Source of the DNA: Parvibaculum sp964560165
Lineage (GTDB): Bacteria; Pseudomonadota; Alphaproteobacteria; Parvibaculales; Parvibaculaceae
Length of the DNA stretch: 8,665 bases
Reading direction: 5' to 3'
Assembly: GCA_964560165.1 (NCBI GenBank)
Contig: CAZLLB010000140.1
Span: 1-8,665, forward strand
Shown: one piece after another, positions 1 to 5,405 of the stretch
Layout of the letters: every line of letters begins with the position of its first letter
Position numbering within the stretch: the first letter of the stretch is position 1
The notes under the pieces: generated by a model
What the model was told of the DNA's origin: nothing
What the model saw: the letters and a program-made list of their open reading frames with translations, nothing else
The model's database searches: none
Translations under genes and position numbers: made by a program

Positions 1-240
1 CCCTCGATCATCGAAGCCGCCGTCGTCGCGCGGCCCGATGAAAAATGGGGCGAGACGCCTTGCGCCTTCATCACACTGAAGACGGGCGCGAGCCTGACGG
101 AAGCCGAAGTCATCGCCTATTGCCGCGAAAACCTCGCCCATTTCAAATGCCCGAAAACGGTCGTCTTCACCGATTTGCCGAAGACATCGACGGGCAAGGT
201 GCAGAAATTCAAGCTGCGGGAAATAGCTGAGGCGTTATAG
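1..240 (+). CDS. Acyl-CoA synthetase (AMP-forming), C-terminal fragment
   Basis: This is the last 79 codons of a gene that begins left of the window, in frame 1 and ending in TAG. The fragment is the small C-terminal lid domain of the ANL (AMP-binding) superfamily, which activates a carboxylic acid to acyl-AMP and then acyl-CoA. It starts with the AAVVARPDEKWGE type of segment, followed by the LAHFKCPK segment. It ends with the A10 motif PKTSTGKVQK (residues 60-69 of the fragment), whose lysine (Lys66, in STGK) is the catalytic lysine of the adenylation step. The spelling HFKCPKTVVF...LPKTSTGKVQKF resembles medium-chain and DmdB-like acyl-CoA ligases, but the acid substrate cannot be read from the lid domain alone. 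Family assignment is firm; substrate is unknown. Confidence 0.93.
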   Translation, partial: PSIIEAAVVARPDEKWGETPCAFITLKTGASLTEAEVIAYCRENLAHFKCPKTVVFTDLPKTSTGKVQKFKLREIAEAL

Positions 241-302
241 GCACCCTGCGCGCCCTCATAGCGAGGGAAGAAGACGCAGACGATCCGAAAAAACAACGAC
301 AA

Positions 303-328
303 AGCGCCGGGCTTCACTGCCCGGCGCT
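303..328 (-). terminator. Intrinsic terminator for the minus-strand DUF465 gene
   Basis: A perfect 10-bp stem (AGCGCCGGGC / GCCCGGCGCT) closes a 6-nt loop (TTCACT). Read on the minus strand, the stem is followed by a T-rich stretch ending in six T's (complement of 285-302), which makes it a Rho-independent terminator 48 nt past the DUF465 stop at 377. On the plus strand the stem lies 62 nt after the acyl-CoA synthetase stop but has no T-tract after it. It may slow plus-strand transcription, but it is built for the minus strand. Confidence 0.75.
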
Positions 329-376
329 CTCACCGCATTCAGAATGCTTGACGGAGAACCGTCAGGATGCGGATTG

Positions 377-541
377 TTAAGTGCTGAGTTTTTGAATTTC
401 CTCCTTCAGCCTGAGCTTGTGTTTCTTCAGCTCGGCTATTCGGAGGTCATCGAAGGAAGGGTGATGAAGTTCGCCCTCAATTTCACGTTCGAGGGCCTGA
501 TGCCGGTTGTGAAGCTCGGCTATATGCGACTCTAGAGCCAT
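377..541 (-). CDS. YdcH/DUF465 family small protein
   Basis: A 54-residue protein starting MALESHIAELHNRHQALE and ending LRLKEEIQKLST. It matches the DUF465/YdcH family (PF04325) in length and pattern. That family consists of a short charged helical hairpin with an N-terminal 'I..L...H..L...I' helix, a loop (HHPSFDD, residues 27-32), and a second helix 'I..LKK.KL.LKEEI..L'. The function is not known, and coiled-coil pairing is the only structural inference. The frame is open for another 55 codons upstream, but the chosen ATG has a Shine-Dalgarno-like GGTAGG a few bases upstream on the minus strand. The upstream extension has no family similarity and would run into ubiX. The gene is divergent from ubiX and is followed by the hairpin at 303-328. 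A second family member lies at 1896-2102. Confidence 0.88.
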   Translation of the reverse strand: MALESHIAELHNRHQALEREIEGELHHPSFDDLRIAELKKHKLRLKEEIQKLST

Positions 542-595
542 TATCCTACCTACCTTTGTATGAGGGGTGGGTAACTCCAAAAGGATGACTCTTTT

Positions 596-626
596 TTGAC
601 AGCTTGTCGAACGCCTATCGCAAATA
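596..626 (+). promoter_or_regulatory. Possible ubiX promoter (consensus -35 only)
   Basis: A perfect TTGACA hexamer (596-601) sits after a run of six T's, 53 nt before the ubiX start and in the right orientation. The -10 box is poor: GCAAAT at 620-625 (18-nt spacer) is the best I can find. The call rests on the -35 match and position. Confidence 0.35.
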
Positions 627-634
627 CAGACAAG

Positions 635-641
635 AGGAGGT
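635..641 (+). promoter_or_regulatory. ubiX ribosome binding site, full AGGAGGT
   Basis: AGGAGGT matches the anti-Shine-Dalgarno fully, but the 12-nt spacer to the ATG at 654 is longer than usual. No in-frame start codon lies between the two, so the ATG at 654 stands. Confidence 0.75.
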
Positions 642-653
642 AAATCTTCATCC

Positions 654-1274
654 ATGTCCGAAGCAAAACGCCTCATCGTGGGAATTTCCGGCGCCTCCGG
701 CGTCATTTATGGCGTTCGCTTGCTTGAAATTCTGAAATCATTGAAGATCGAAACGCATCTGGTGATGACGAAGGCCGCCGAAATGACACTCGGCTACGAA
801 ACGGAGCGTAGCGTCCGCGACGTCGAGGCTCTCGCTCATACGCGTTACCGCCTCGATGATATTGCGGCTGCGATTTCCAGCGGCTCGTTCAAGACACTCG
901 GCATGATCGTCGCGCCATGTTCTGTTCGCTCCATGTCGGAAATCGCCACCGGCGTCACCTCCAACCTGCTGACGCGCTCAGCCGATGTGGTGCTGAAAGA
1001 GCGCCGACGCCTCGTGCTTATGGTGCGTGAAACGCCGTTGCACACCGGCCATTTGCGCACCATGACGCATCTGTCCGAAATTGGCGCAATCATCGCGCCG
1101 CCCATGCCCGCCTTTTATGCCGGGCCGAAAACGCTTGACGATGTGGTGACGCAATCGGTCGCGCGTGTGCTCGATCTCTTCGACATTGATGCGGCGCAAA
1201 CGCGGCGCTGGGGTGAAGACCTGAAAGGCGGCAAGCGCAAACCTGTCGCGGCCAAACCTAAACCTCGCGCGTGA
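654..1274 (+). CDS. ubiX: UbiX flavin prenyltransferase
   Basis: A 206-residue protein of the UbiX/Pad1 family. It transfers a dimethylallyl group to reduced FMN, giving the prenylated FMN cofactor that UbiD-type decarboxylases need. In ubiquinone synthesis the partner decarboxylates the polyprenyl-4-hydroxybenzoate precursor. Visible motifs are the FMN-binding loop GISGASG (10-16), Thr39-Lys40 in the HLVMTKAA segment, PCSVRSMSEIATG (88-100), the phosphate/prenyl-binding VRETPLHTGHLR (124-135, with Arg125-Glu126), PAFY (152-155) and Arg171. These correspond to the catalytic set known from Pseudomonas UbiX. The last 20 or so residues form a Lys/Pro/Ala-rich tail (KGGKRKPVAAKPKPRA) beyond the conserved RRWGE end. 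No ubiD gene is in the window. The 3' end overlaps the convergent TIGR02444 gene by 17 nt. Confidence 0.96.
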   Translation: MSEAKRLIVGISGASGVIYGVRLLEILKSLKIETHLVMTKAAEMTLGYETERSVRDVEALAHTRYRLDDIAAAISSGSFKTLGMIVAPCSVRSMSEIATGVTSNLLTRSADVVLKERRRLVLMVRETPLHTGHLRTMTHLSEIGAIIAPPMPAFYAGPKTLDDVVTQSVARVLDLFDIDAAQTRRWGEDLKGGKRKPVAAKPKPRA

Positions 1275-1785
1275 AAGCAGCATCTAGCACGGTGCGAAAC
1301 GCGCCTCTCTCGCCTGCGCGTCCCTCCGCCGCGACATAAGCCACGAGATTAGCCTCAGCCAGTCCGCGCCCTGCCGCGCCCTGCCCGGCAGGCAGATCAT
1401 CGCCCAGCAAATCTGCCAGCGTCGCCTGCATGGCCTGTTCCGCCATCAGTTCCAACCGCTTCACCTCGGCGCGCAATGGGCCTGCCACCGCGCTTTGAGG
1501 CACTAGCGGCTTCAGGCTGCGCCGTGCGGCCCTGAGCGGCCCCACCACGCCCTGCCCCCAGATGCGCGCTCGCTCTCGCATCGCGATAATGGTGGCTTCA
1601 TCGAAGCGCTGCCCGCGCGCGCCCGCAAAAAGGCAGAAGAGCACCAGATTGACCTCAAGCCCATCCACATCCTGAAGCATCAGCAGCGCCGGCTCGACGC
1701 CGGGTTTTGCATAAAGCTCAACCGAAAAGCGCCAGAAGGCATCTGCGGCCTGCTTGTCCATCGGTTTTCCGTCTGCCTGCGTCAC
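1258..1785 (-). CDS. TIGR02444 (DUF2390) family protein
   Basis: A 175-residue protein of unknown function in the TIGR02444/DUF2390 family. The signature is FWRFSVELYAKPGVEPALLMLQD (residues 17-39) followed by DGLEVNLVLFCLFAG (41-55), then an Ala/Arg-rich helical body with PLRAARRSLK (83-92). It is predicted soluble and all-helical. I see no catalytic motif and no signal peptide. The chosen start is GTG, preceded on the minus strand by the purine-rich GGGAGAGAG. An ATG eight codons in (start at 1761) is the main alternative and would still keep the conserved FWRFS segment. The 3' end overlaps ubiX tail-to-tail by 17 nt. The gene is divergent from the DUF465 gene at 1896. Confidence 0.85.
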   Translation of the reverse strand: MTQADGKPMDKQAADAFWRFSVELYAKPGVEPALLMLQDVDGLEVNLVLFCLFAGARGQRFDEATIIAMRERARIWGQGVVGPLRAARRSLKPLVPQSAVAGPLRAEVKRLELMAEQAMQATLADLLGDDLPAGQGAAGRGLAEANLVAYVAAEGRAGERGAFRTVLDAAFTREV

Positions 1786-1811
1786 AGCAACACTCTCTCC
1801 CGCTCTTGCCC

Positions 1812-1840
1812 TTGTCCGCCGCGCCCGCCACCATTAGAAC
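1812..1840 (+). promoter_or_regulatory. Candidate sigma-70-like promoter for the DUF465 gene at 1896
   Basis: TTGTCC (1812-1817), a 17-nt spacer and TAGAAC (1835-1840), about 55 nt before the ATG. The layout resembles the candidate rpsU promoter (TGGACA-N17-TAGAAA). Promoter calls in GC-rich alphaproteobacteria are uncertain without transcript data. Confidence 0.45.
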
Positions 1841-1895
1841 GCTACAGGCGCGACATCCCTAGGGCGGACTTCGCGCCCCTCAAGATCGGGCGACC

Positions 1896-2102
1896 ATGAC
1901 CGAACAGGAAGAGCAAGAACTGCAACAAGCCTTGGCGCGGCTCAAGGAAGAGCATCGCGACCTCGACGACGCTATCATGGCGCTTGAGGCCCAGACGCTG
2001 CCCGACACATTGCAGATCAAGCGCCTGAAGAAGCGCAAACTTTATCTGCGCGACCGCATCCGCGAAATCGACGACCAGCTCTTTCCCGATATCATCGCTT
2101 GA
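1896..2102 (+). CDS. YdcH/DUF465 family small protein
   Basis: A 68-residue, highly charged helical protein of the DUF465/YdcH family (PF04325). The first helix is ALARLKEEHRDLDDAIMALE (residues 12-31), the loop is AQTLPDTLQ (32-40) and the second helix is IKRLKKRKLYLRDRIREID (41-59), ending LFPDIIA. The RLKKRKLYLRDRI segment is the most family-typical part. The function is unknown. A two-helix coiled-coil hairpin is the expected fold. The ATG is preceded only by a weak GATCGGG, so translation initiation may be modest. It converges on the GGDEF gene with a 31-nt gap. It differs clearly from the 54-residue relative at 377-541, so the two are diverged paralogues rather than a recent duplication. 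Confidence 0.9.
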   Translation: MTEQEEQELQQALARLKEEHRDLDDAIMALEAQTLPDTLQIKRLKKRKLYLRDRIREIDDQLFPDIIA

Positions 2103-2133
2103 TTGAAGCAAGCTCGGCCCAAACCAAAAGGGC

Positions 2134-2931
2134 TTATTGCGGCTTGCGTTTGGCCAGATACATCGCCTGATCGGCCTGCGCCAGCGCCTCATGCGGATTG
2201 GCCTCGCCGTCGATGGCGATAGCGCCGACCGAAATCGACAGTGGAATCTCCGCGCCGTCCACCAGCAAGGGGTGCATGGAGATCAGCAGCGCCAGCGACT
2301 TTGCCTTGGCATTGGCGCTCGCTTCGTCGGTGCGCGCCAGAATGACGCCGAACTCATCGCCGCCCAGCCGCCCCAGAATGTCGGTCTCGCGAATATTGGC
2401 GCTGACCACATCGGTCAGATGCTTCAGCGCCGCATCGCCTGCCGCATGGCCGAAGCTGTCATTGACCTGCTTGAAATTGTCGATGTCGAAATAGGCCAGC
2501 CCCGCCGGTTCTTTGTAGCGCCGCCCATAGGCAATGATGCGCGACAATTCCTGCATGAAGGCCCGGCGATTGAGTACCGGCAGCAACGGATCGTGATCGG
2601 CGAGCTTTTCGGCCTCGCGGATGCGCTGGCGCATTTTCTCGACATCGCGGCGCAATGTGTCCACTTCGCTCATCAGAGCCATGATGGCGTCGCGCACGCG
2701 CGGTGTGATCTCGCCCTCGGGTATCCCCATGAAACTGACGGCATCCGTCACTGTGCGTCCAGCAGCCCCGCCGCTCGGCAGGCCGACCGTCTTGCCGCCC
2801 ACGATGACCTCACCACGCTCGCGCGCGGAGGCAGGCGCCTGAACGCCCTCCATCGACCTGTTCTCACCGATTTTCATGCCCTGTCCAATCGGCATCGCCA
2901 TACTTGCGGGTTTTCGGCTCGCCCCGGCCAC
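2134..2931 (-). CDS. Soluble GGDEF-domain diguanylate cyclase
   Basis: Up to 265 residues. The C-terminal GGDEF domain (about 112-263) makes cyclic di-GMP from two GTP. The motifs are DHDPLLPVLNRRAF (112-125), FDIDNFKQVNDSFGHAAGD (148-166) and RLGGDEFGVIL (188-198) with an unaltered GGDEF (190-194). Asp149, Asn157 and Asp166 align in spacing with the metal- and guanine-binding residues of PleD. An allosteric I-site RxxD (RETD, 181-184) lies exactly five residues before GGDEF, so product inhibition is expected. A short charged helix (about 85-111) leads into the domain and may form the dimer coiled coil. The first 65 residues match no sensor domain I know, and there is no membrane segment. The start is uncertain: GTG at 2931, or ATG at 2901, 2895, 2877 or 2853. 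All of these keep the catalytic domain. Confidence 0.9.
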   Translation of the reverse strand: MAGASRKPASMAMPIGQGMKIGENRSMEGVQAPASARERGEVIVGGKTVGLPSGGAAGRTVTDAVSFMGIPEGEITPRVRDAIMALMSEVDTLRRDVEKMRQRIREAEKLADHDPLLPVLNRRAFMQELSRIIAYGRRYKEPAGLAYFDIDNFKQVNDSFGHAAGDAALKHLTDVVSANIRETDILGRLGGDEFGVILARTDEASANAKAKSLALLISMHPLLVDGAEIPLSISVGAIAIDGEANPHEALAQADQAMYLAKRKPQ

Positions 2932-3040
2932 CTCCGACGGCGCTCCCCACGCGAATCAGGATGCCATTATTCGGCTGAAAACGCTATCTACCGCCCCGTT
3001 TAGGGACTCCGGCCTGAGCAAACGCCCCCGCGTCGCCCTA

Positions 3041-3046
3041 TATAAT
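3041..3046 (+). promoter_or_regulatory. Possible -10 box upstream of the monooxygenase
   Basis: A perfect TATAAT in an otherwise GC-rich stretch, 144 nt before the monooxygenase ATG. I find no -35 match 16-18 nt upstream, so if used it may depend on an activator. Transcription from here would place the inverted repeat at 3086-3106 roughly 35-55 nt downstream of the start point. The reverse strand reads TATATAGGG and could instead serve the GGDEF gene. Confidence 0.35.
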
Positions 3047-3085
3047 TCTGTGCAACCCCGGGTTTTCGGGCTAGGAATGAATAGC

Positions 3086-3106
3086 GAACCGACATTTTGT
3101 CAGTTC
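3086..3106. promoter_or_regulatory. 21-bp inverted repeat, candidate repressor operator
   Basis: Arms GAACCGACA and TGTCAGTTC are reverse complements at 8 of 9 positions around a TTT centre. The size and symmetry are typical of operators for dimeric helix-turn-helix regulators. It lies between the TATAAT box and the monooxygenase start. No regulator gene is adjacent, so the cognate protein is unknown. Confidence 0.45.
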
Positions 3107-3155
3107 CAAGAACACACCTCTCAAGGCCAGGCGCGTCGGACACTAGCGCCTCTTC

Positions 3156-3180
3156 TTTCAAAGGCGTTCCTTTAAAAGGC
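3156..3180. repeat. Short direct repeat abutting the monooxygenase start
   Basis: TTTCAAAGGC (3156-3165) and TTTAAAAGGC (3171-3180) match at 9 of 10 positions with a 15-nt period. The second copy contains the palindrome CCTTT-A-AAAGG (3169-3179) and supplies the AAGG that may act as ribosome binding site 10 nt before the ATG at 3190. It may be a regulator half-site pair or a chance repeat. Confidence 0.35.
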
Positions 3181-3189
3181 AGACGAGCT

Positions 3190-4665
3190 ATGACCATGGA
3201 ACATTTCGACGTGCTGATCGTGGGCGCGGGTATTTCCGGCATCGGCGCGGGCTATCACCTGCAAGCCAATTGCCCCGGCAAGACCTATGCGATCCTCGAA
3301 GGCCGCGAAACGCTGGGCGGGACATGGGACCTTTTCCGCTATCCCGGCATCCGCTCCGATAGTGACATGTACACGCTCGGCTATTCCTTCAAGCCATGGA
3401 CGCAGGCCAAAGCCATTGCCGACGGCCCGGCAATCCTGAGCTACCTGCATGAGACGGCCAGCGAAAACGATATCAAGCGCCATATTCGCTACGGCCATCA
3501 TGTGACGAGCGCCGCCTGGTCAACCGCAGACGCCGCCTGGACCGTCGAAGCGACGCGCAACGGCGAGACCGTTCGCCTCACCTGCAATTTCCTCTTCATG
3601 TGCAGCGGCTATTACGACTACGCCGCCGGCTACACGCCTGACTTCGCCGGTACCGATCGCTTCAAGGGCCGCATCGTCCATCCGCAAAAATGGACGAGCG
3701 ACATCGACTACAAGGGCAAGCGCGTCATCGTCATCGGCAGCGGCGCCACCGCCGTTACGCTGGTGCCTGAAATGGCCAAGGATGCCGCCCATGTCACCAT
3801 GCTGCAGCGCTCGCCCACCTATGTCGTCTCGCGGCCCGAAGAAGACGCCGTCGCCAACTGGCTGCGCCGCCGCCTGCCCGCCAAACTCGCCTATGGCATC
3901 ACGCGCTGGAAAAACGTGCTGTTCGGCATGTATTTCTTCCGCCTCTCGCGCAAGAAACCCGAGCGCGTCAAACAATTCATTCTCAATCAGATACGCGAAA
4001 CTCTCGGCAAGGACTATGTCGCCGAGCACTTTACGCCGAGCTACAATCCGTGGGACCAGCGCCTCTGCCTCGTGCCGAACGGCGACCTCTTCGACGCCAT
4101 CAAGAGCAAGCGCGCCTCGGTCGTCACCGACCACATCGACACTTTCACTGAAGAGGGCATCCGCCTGAAATCGGGCGAGGAGTTGAAAGCCGACATCGTC
4201 GTCACCGCAACGGGCCTGAACCTGCAACTGCTCAGCGGTCTCCAGATCGCCGTCGATGGCAAGCCGGTCGATCTGTCCAAGACGCTCAACTACAAGGGCA
4301 TGATGTATAGCGACGTGCCGAATCTGGCTTCGTCCTTTGGCTATACCAACGCCTCATGGACGCTGAAATGCGACCTGACTTGCGAATATGTCTGCCGCCT
4401 GCTGAACCACATGGACAAAACCGGCACCCGTCAGTGCACGCCGCATAATAGCGACCCGACGGTGGCAGAAGAGCCCTGGCTCGACTTCTCTTCGGGCTAT
4501 GTCCAGCGCGCCATCGATAAATTTCCCAAGCAGGGCTCCAAAGCGCCATGGAAGCTCTACCAGAACTACGCCCTCGACATTGTCAGCCTGAAATATGGCA
4601 GCATCGAAGACGGCGCGATGCAGTTCACCAACCCCAGGCCCGCCGAGATGAAGAAGGCGAGCTAA
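3190..4665 (+). CDS. EthA-type flavin-containing Baeyer-Villiger monooxygenase
   Basis: A 491-residue class B flavoprotein monooxygenase. Along its whole length it resembles mycobacterial EthA (489 residues), an FAD/NADPH enzyme that inserts oxygen into ketones and S-oxidises thioamides such as ethionamide. The FAD-binding Rossmann motif is VGAGISGIGAGYHL (11-24), then GGTWDLFRYPGIRSDSDMYT (43-62). The Baeyer-Villiger fingerprint spans 158-169 (FKGRIVHPQKWT), and the NADPH-binding motif is VIGSGATAV (181-189). NPWDQRLCLVPNGDLF (286-301) holds Arg291, the likely active-site arginine. Later conserved pieces are TATGLNLQL (339-347) and GYTNASWTLKCDL (384-396). The fingerprint normally ends in Pro or Asp after the Trp; here it is Thr169. 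The ATG at 3190 gives the family length, and upstream residues are not conserved. The native substrate is unknown. Confidence 0.93.
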   Translation: MTMEHFDVLIVGAGISGIGAGYHLQANCPGKTYAILEGRETLGGTWDLFRYPGIRSDSDMYTLGYSFKPWTQAKAIADGPAILSYLHETASENDIKRHIRYGHHVTSAAWSTADAAWTVEATRNGETVRLTCNFLFMCSGYYDYAAGYTPDFAGTDRFKGRIVHPQKWTSDIDYKGKRVIVIGSGATAVTLVPEMAKDAAHVTMLQRSPTYVVSRPEEDAVANWLRRRLPAKLAYGITRWKNVLFGMYFFRLSRKKPERVKQFILNQIRETLGKDYVAEHFTPSYNPWDQRLCLVPNGDLFDAIKSKRASVVTDHIDTFTEEGIRLKSGEELKADIVVTATGLNLQLLSGLQIAVDGKPVDLSKTLNYKGMMYSDVPNLASSFGYTNASWTLKCDLTCEYVCRLLNHMDKTGTRQCTPHNSDPTVAEEPWLDFSSGYVQRAIDKFPKQGSKAPWKLYQNYALDIVSLKYGSIEDGAMQFTNPRPAEMKKAS

Positions 4666-4670
4666 GTAAA

Positions 4671-4740
4671 GCCCCTCACCCCTCCCCCTCCCTTTGGGAG
4701 AGGGAGGGACCCGTGCCAAAGGCGTGGGAGGGTGAGGGCC
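4671..4740. repeat. GC-rich three-way-junction intergenic repeat (REP/MITE-like)
   Basis: The 70 nt after the monooxygenase stop fold into a cruciform. The outer stem is GCCCCTCACC (4671-4680) with GGTGAGGGCC (4731-4740), 9 of 10 paired. Inside, a first hairpin of 12 bp (4681-4692 with 4696-4707, one mismatch, TTT loop) and a second of 8 bp (4710-4717 with 4721-4728, two G-T pairs, AAA loop) complete a three-way junction. CCCTCACCC...GGGAGAGGGAGGG segments of this kind recur as dispersed intergenic repeats in many proteobacterial genomes. The element could also end transcription of the monooxygenase gene, though it has no T-tract. Confidence 0.7.
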
Positions 4741-4788
4741 TTCGCCTTCCAAACGAGTAGCCGCTCCCCCAATGAAGCCGGGATGACA

Positions 4789-4804
4789 GCCTGAATTTGC
4801 AGGC
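4789..4804. repeat. Small hairpin between the repeat and the purE promoter
   Basis: GCCTG and CAGGC pair as a 5-bp stem around a 6-nt loop (AATTTG), just after a GAAGCCGGGATGAC segment that looks like another intergenic-repeat remnant. Its role is unknown and it may be part of the larger repeat region. Confidence 0.3.
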
Positions 4805-4825
4805 AGACCGGGAGCTTTCGTCGCC

Positions 4826-4853
4826 TTGCCAACCCGCCCCCCATGCCTATACT
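4826..4853 (+). promoter_or_regulatory. Candidate purEK promoter
   Basis: TTGCCA (4826-4831, 5 of 6 to consensus), a 16-nt spacer and TATACT (4848-4853, 5 of 6), about 55 nt before the purE ATG. This is the best sigma-70-like pair in the window and fits a housekeeping purine operon. I see no clear purine riboswitch or PurR-like palindrome in the short leader. Confidence 0.6.
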
Positions 4854-4907
4854 GCCTCGCTTTCCAAAGGTCGGGCACGGTCCGGCGCGTCGCGGGATGG
4901 AAGGCAA

Positions 4908-5405
4908 ATGACAAGTCAGGCTCTGGTCGGCATCATCATGGGTAGCCAGTCGGATTGGCGAACCATGAAACACGCCGCCGACGCGCTGGCGGAACTTGGC
5001 GTGCCCTACGAGACGCGCATCGTCTCCGCCCACCGCACTCCTCATCGCCTCGTTGAATATGCCACCACGGCCCGCACGCGCGGCCTCAAGGTCATCATCG
5101 CGGGCGCGGGCGGCGCAGCCCATCTGCCCGGTATGGCAGCCTCCATGACACCACTGCCGGTCTTCGGCGTCCCCGTGCAGACGAAAGCCCTGAACGGTCA
5201 GGACAGCCTTCTCTCCATCGTCCAGATGCCGGGCGGCATCCCCGTCGGCACAATGGCCATCGGCGACGCGGGTGCGAAGAATGCAGGCCTCCTCGCCGCC
5301 GCCGTGCTGGCCCTCTTCGATCCCGCGCTGGCGACACGCCTCGATGCATGGCGCGCCGCGCTCACGGCCTCTGTCGGCGACGTGCCGGTCGAAGATCCAA
5401 AGTGA
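4908..5405 (+). CDS. purE: PurE, N5-carboxyaminoimidazole ribonucleotide mutase
   Basis: A 165-residue class I PurE. It moves the carboxyl group of N5-CAIR to carbon 4, giving CAIR in de novo purine synthesis, and acts directly after PurK. Visible motifs are IIMGSQSDW (9-17), the phosphate-binding loop; SAHRTP (40-45) with the catalytic histidine His42; IIAGAGGAAHLPGM (63-76); and GVPVQTKALNGQDSLLSIVQMPGGIPVGT (87-115), the nucleotide-site segment that also separates bacterial mutases from AIR carboxylases. Length and motif order are normal. The ATG at 4908 follows GGAAGG by a few bases. The frame is open for 37 codons upstream, but that stretch lacks PurE character and covers the promoter. 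The stop overlaps the purK start, so the two are translationally coupled. Confidence 0.97.
   Translation: MTSQALVGIIMGSQSDWRTMKHAADALAELGVPYETRIVSAHRTPHRLVEYATTARTRGLKVIIAGAGGAAHLPGMAASMTPLPVFGVPVQTKALNGQDSLLSIVQMPGGIPVGTMAIGDAGAKNAGLLAAAVLALFDPALATRLDAWRAALTASVGDVPVEDPK

Larger units (their letters stand above)
2932..3189. other. Divergent intergenic regulatory region, 258 nt
   Basis: This gap between the GGDEF gene (-) and the monooxygenase gene (+) holds no gene I can support. It contains a TATAAT box (3041-3046), a 21-bp inverted repeat (3086-3106), a short direct-repeat pair (3156-3165 and 3171-3180) and several small GC hairpins. The open frame leading into the monooxygenase from 3097 is not coding-like and is judged to be leader. 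Confidence 0.6.

Noticed and set aside
542..706. 55-residue N-terminal extension of the first DUF465 gene
   Set aside because: It would cross the divergent promoter gap and enter ubiX. The family start MALESHIAEL has its own ribosome binding site.
2137..3003. 288-codon open frame on the plus strand
   Set aside because: It lies antisense to the GGDEF gene, whose motifs are unmistakable. The translation is rich in His/Arg/Gln and matches no family, as expected of a high-GC shadow frame.
3097..3189. 31-residue N-terminal extension of the monooxygenase
   Set aside because: It would overlap the inverted repeat and has no similarity to the EthA N-terminus. The ATG at 3190 gives 491 residues, matching the family length.
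3520..4227. 235-codon open frame on the minus strand
   Set aside because: Antisense to the monooxygenase, with composition typical of a shadow frame.
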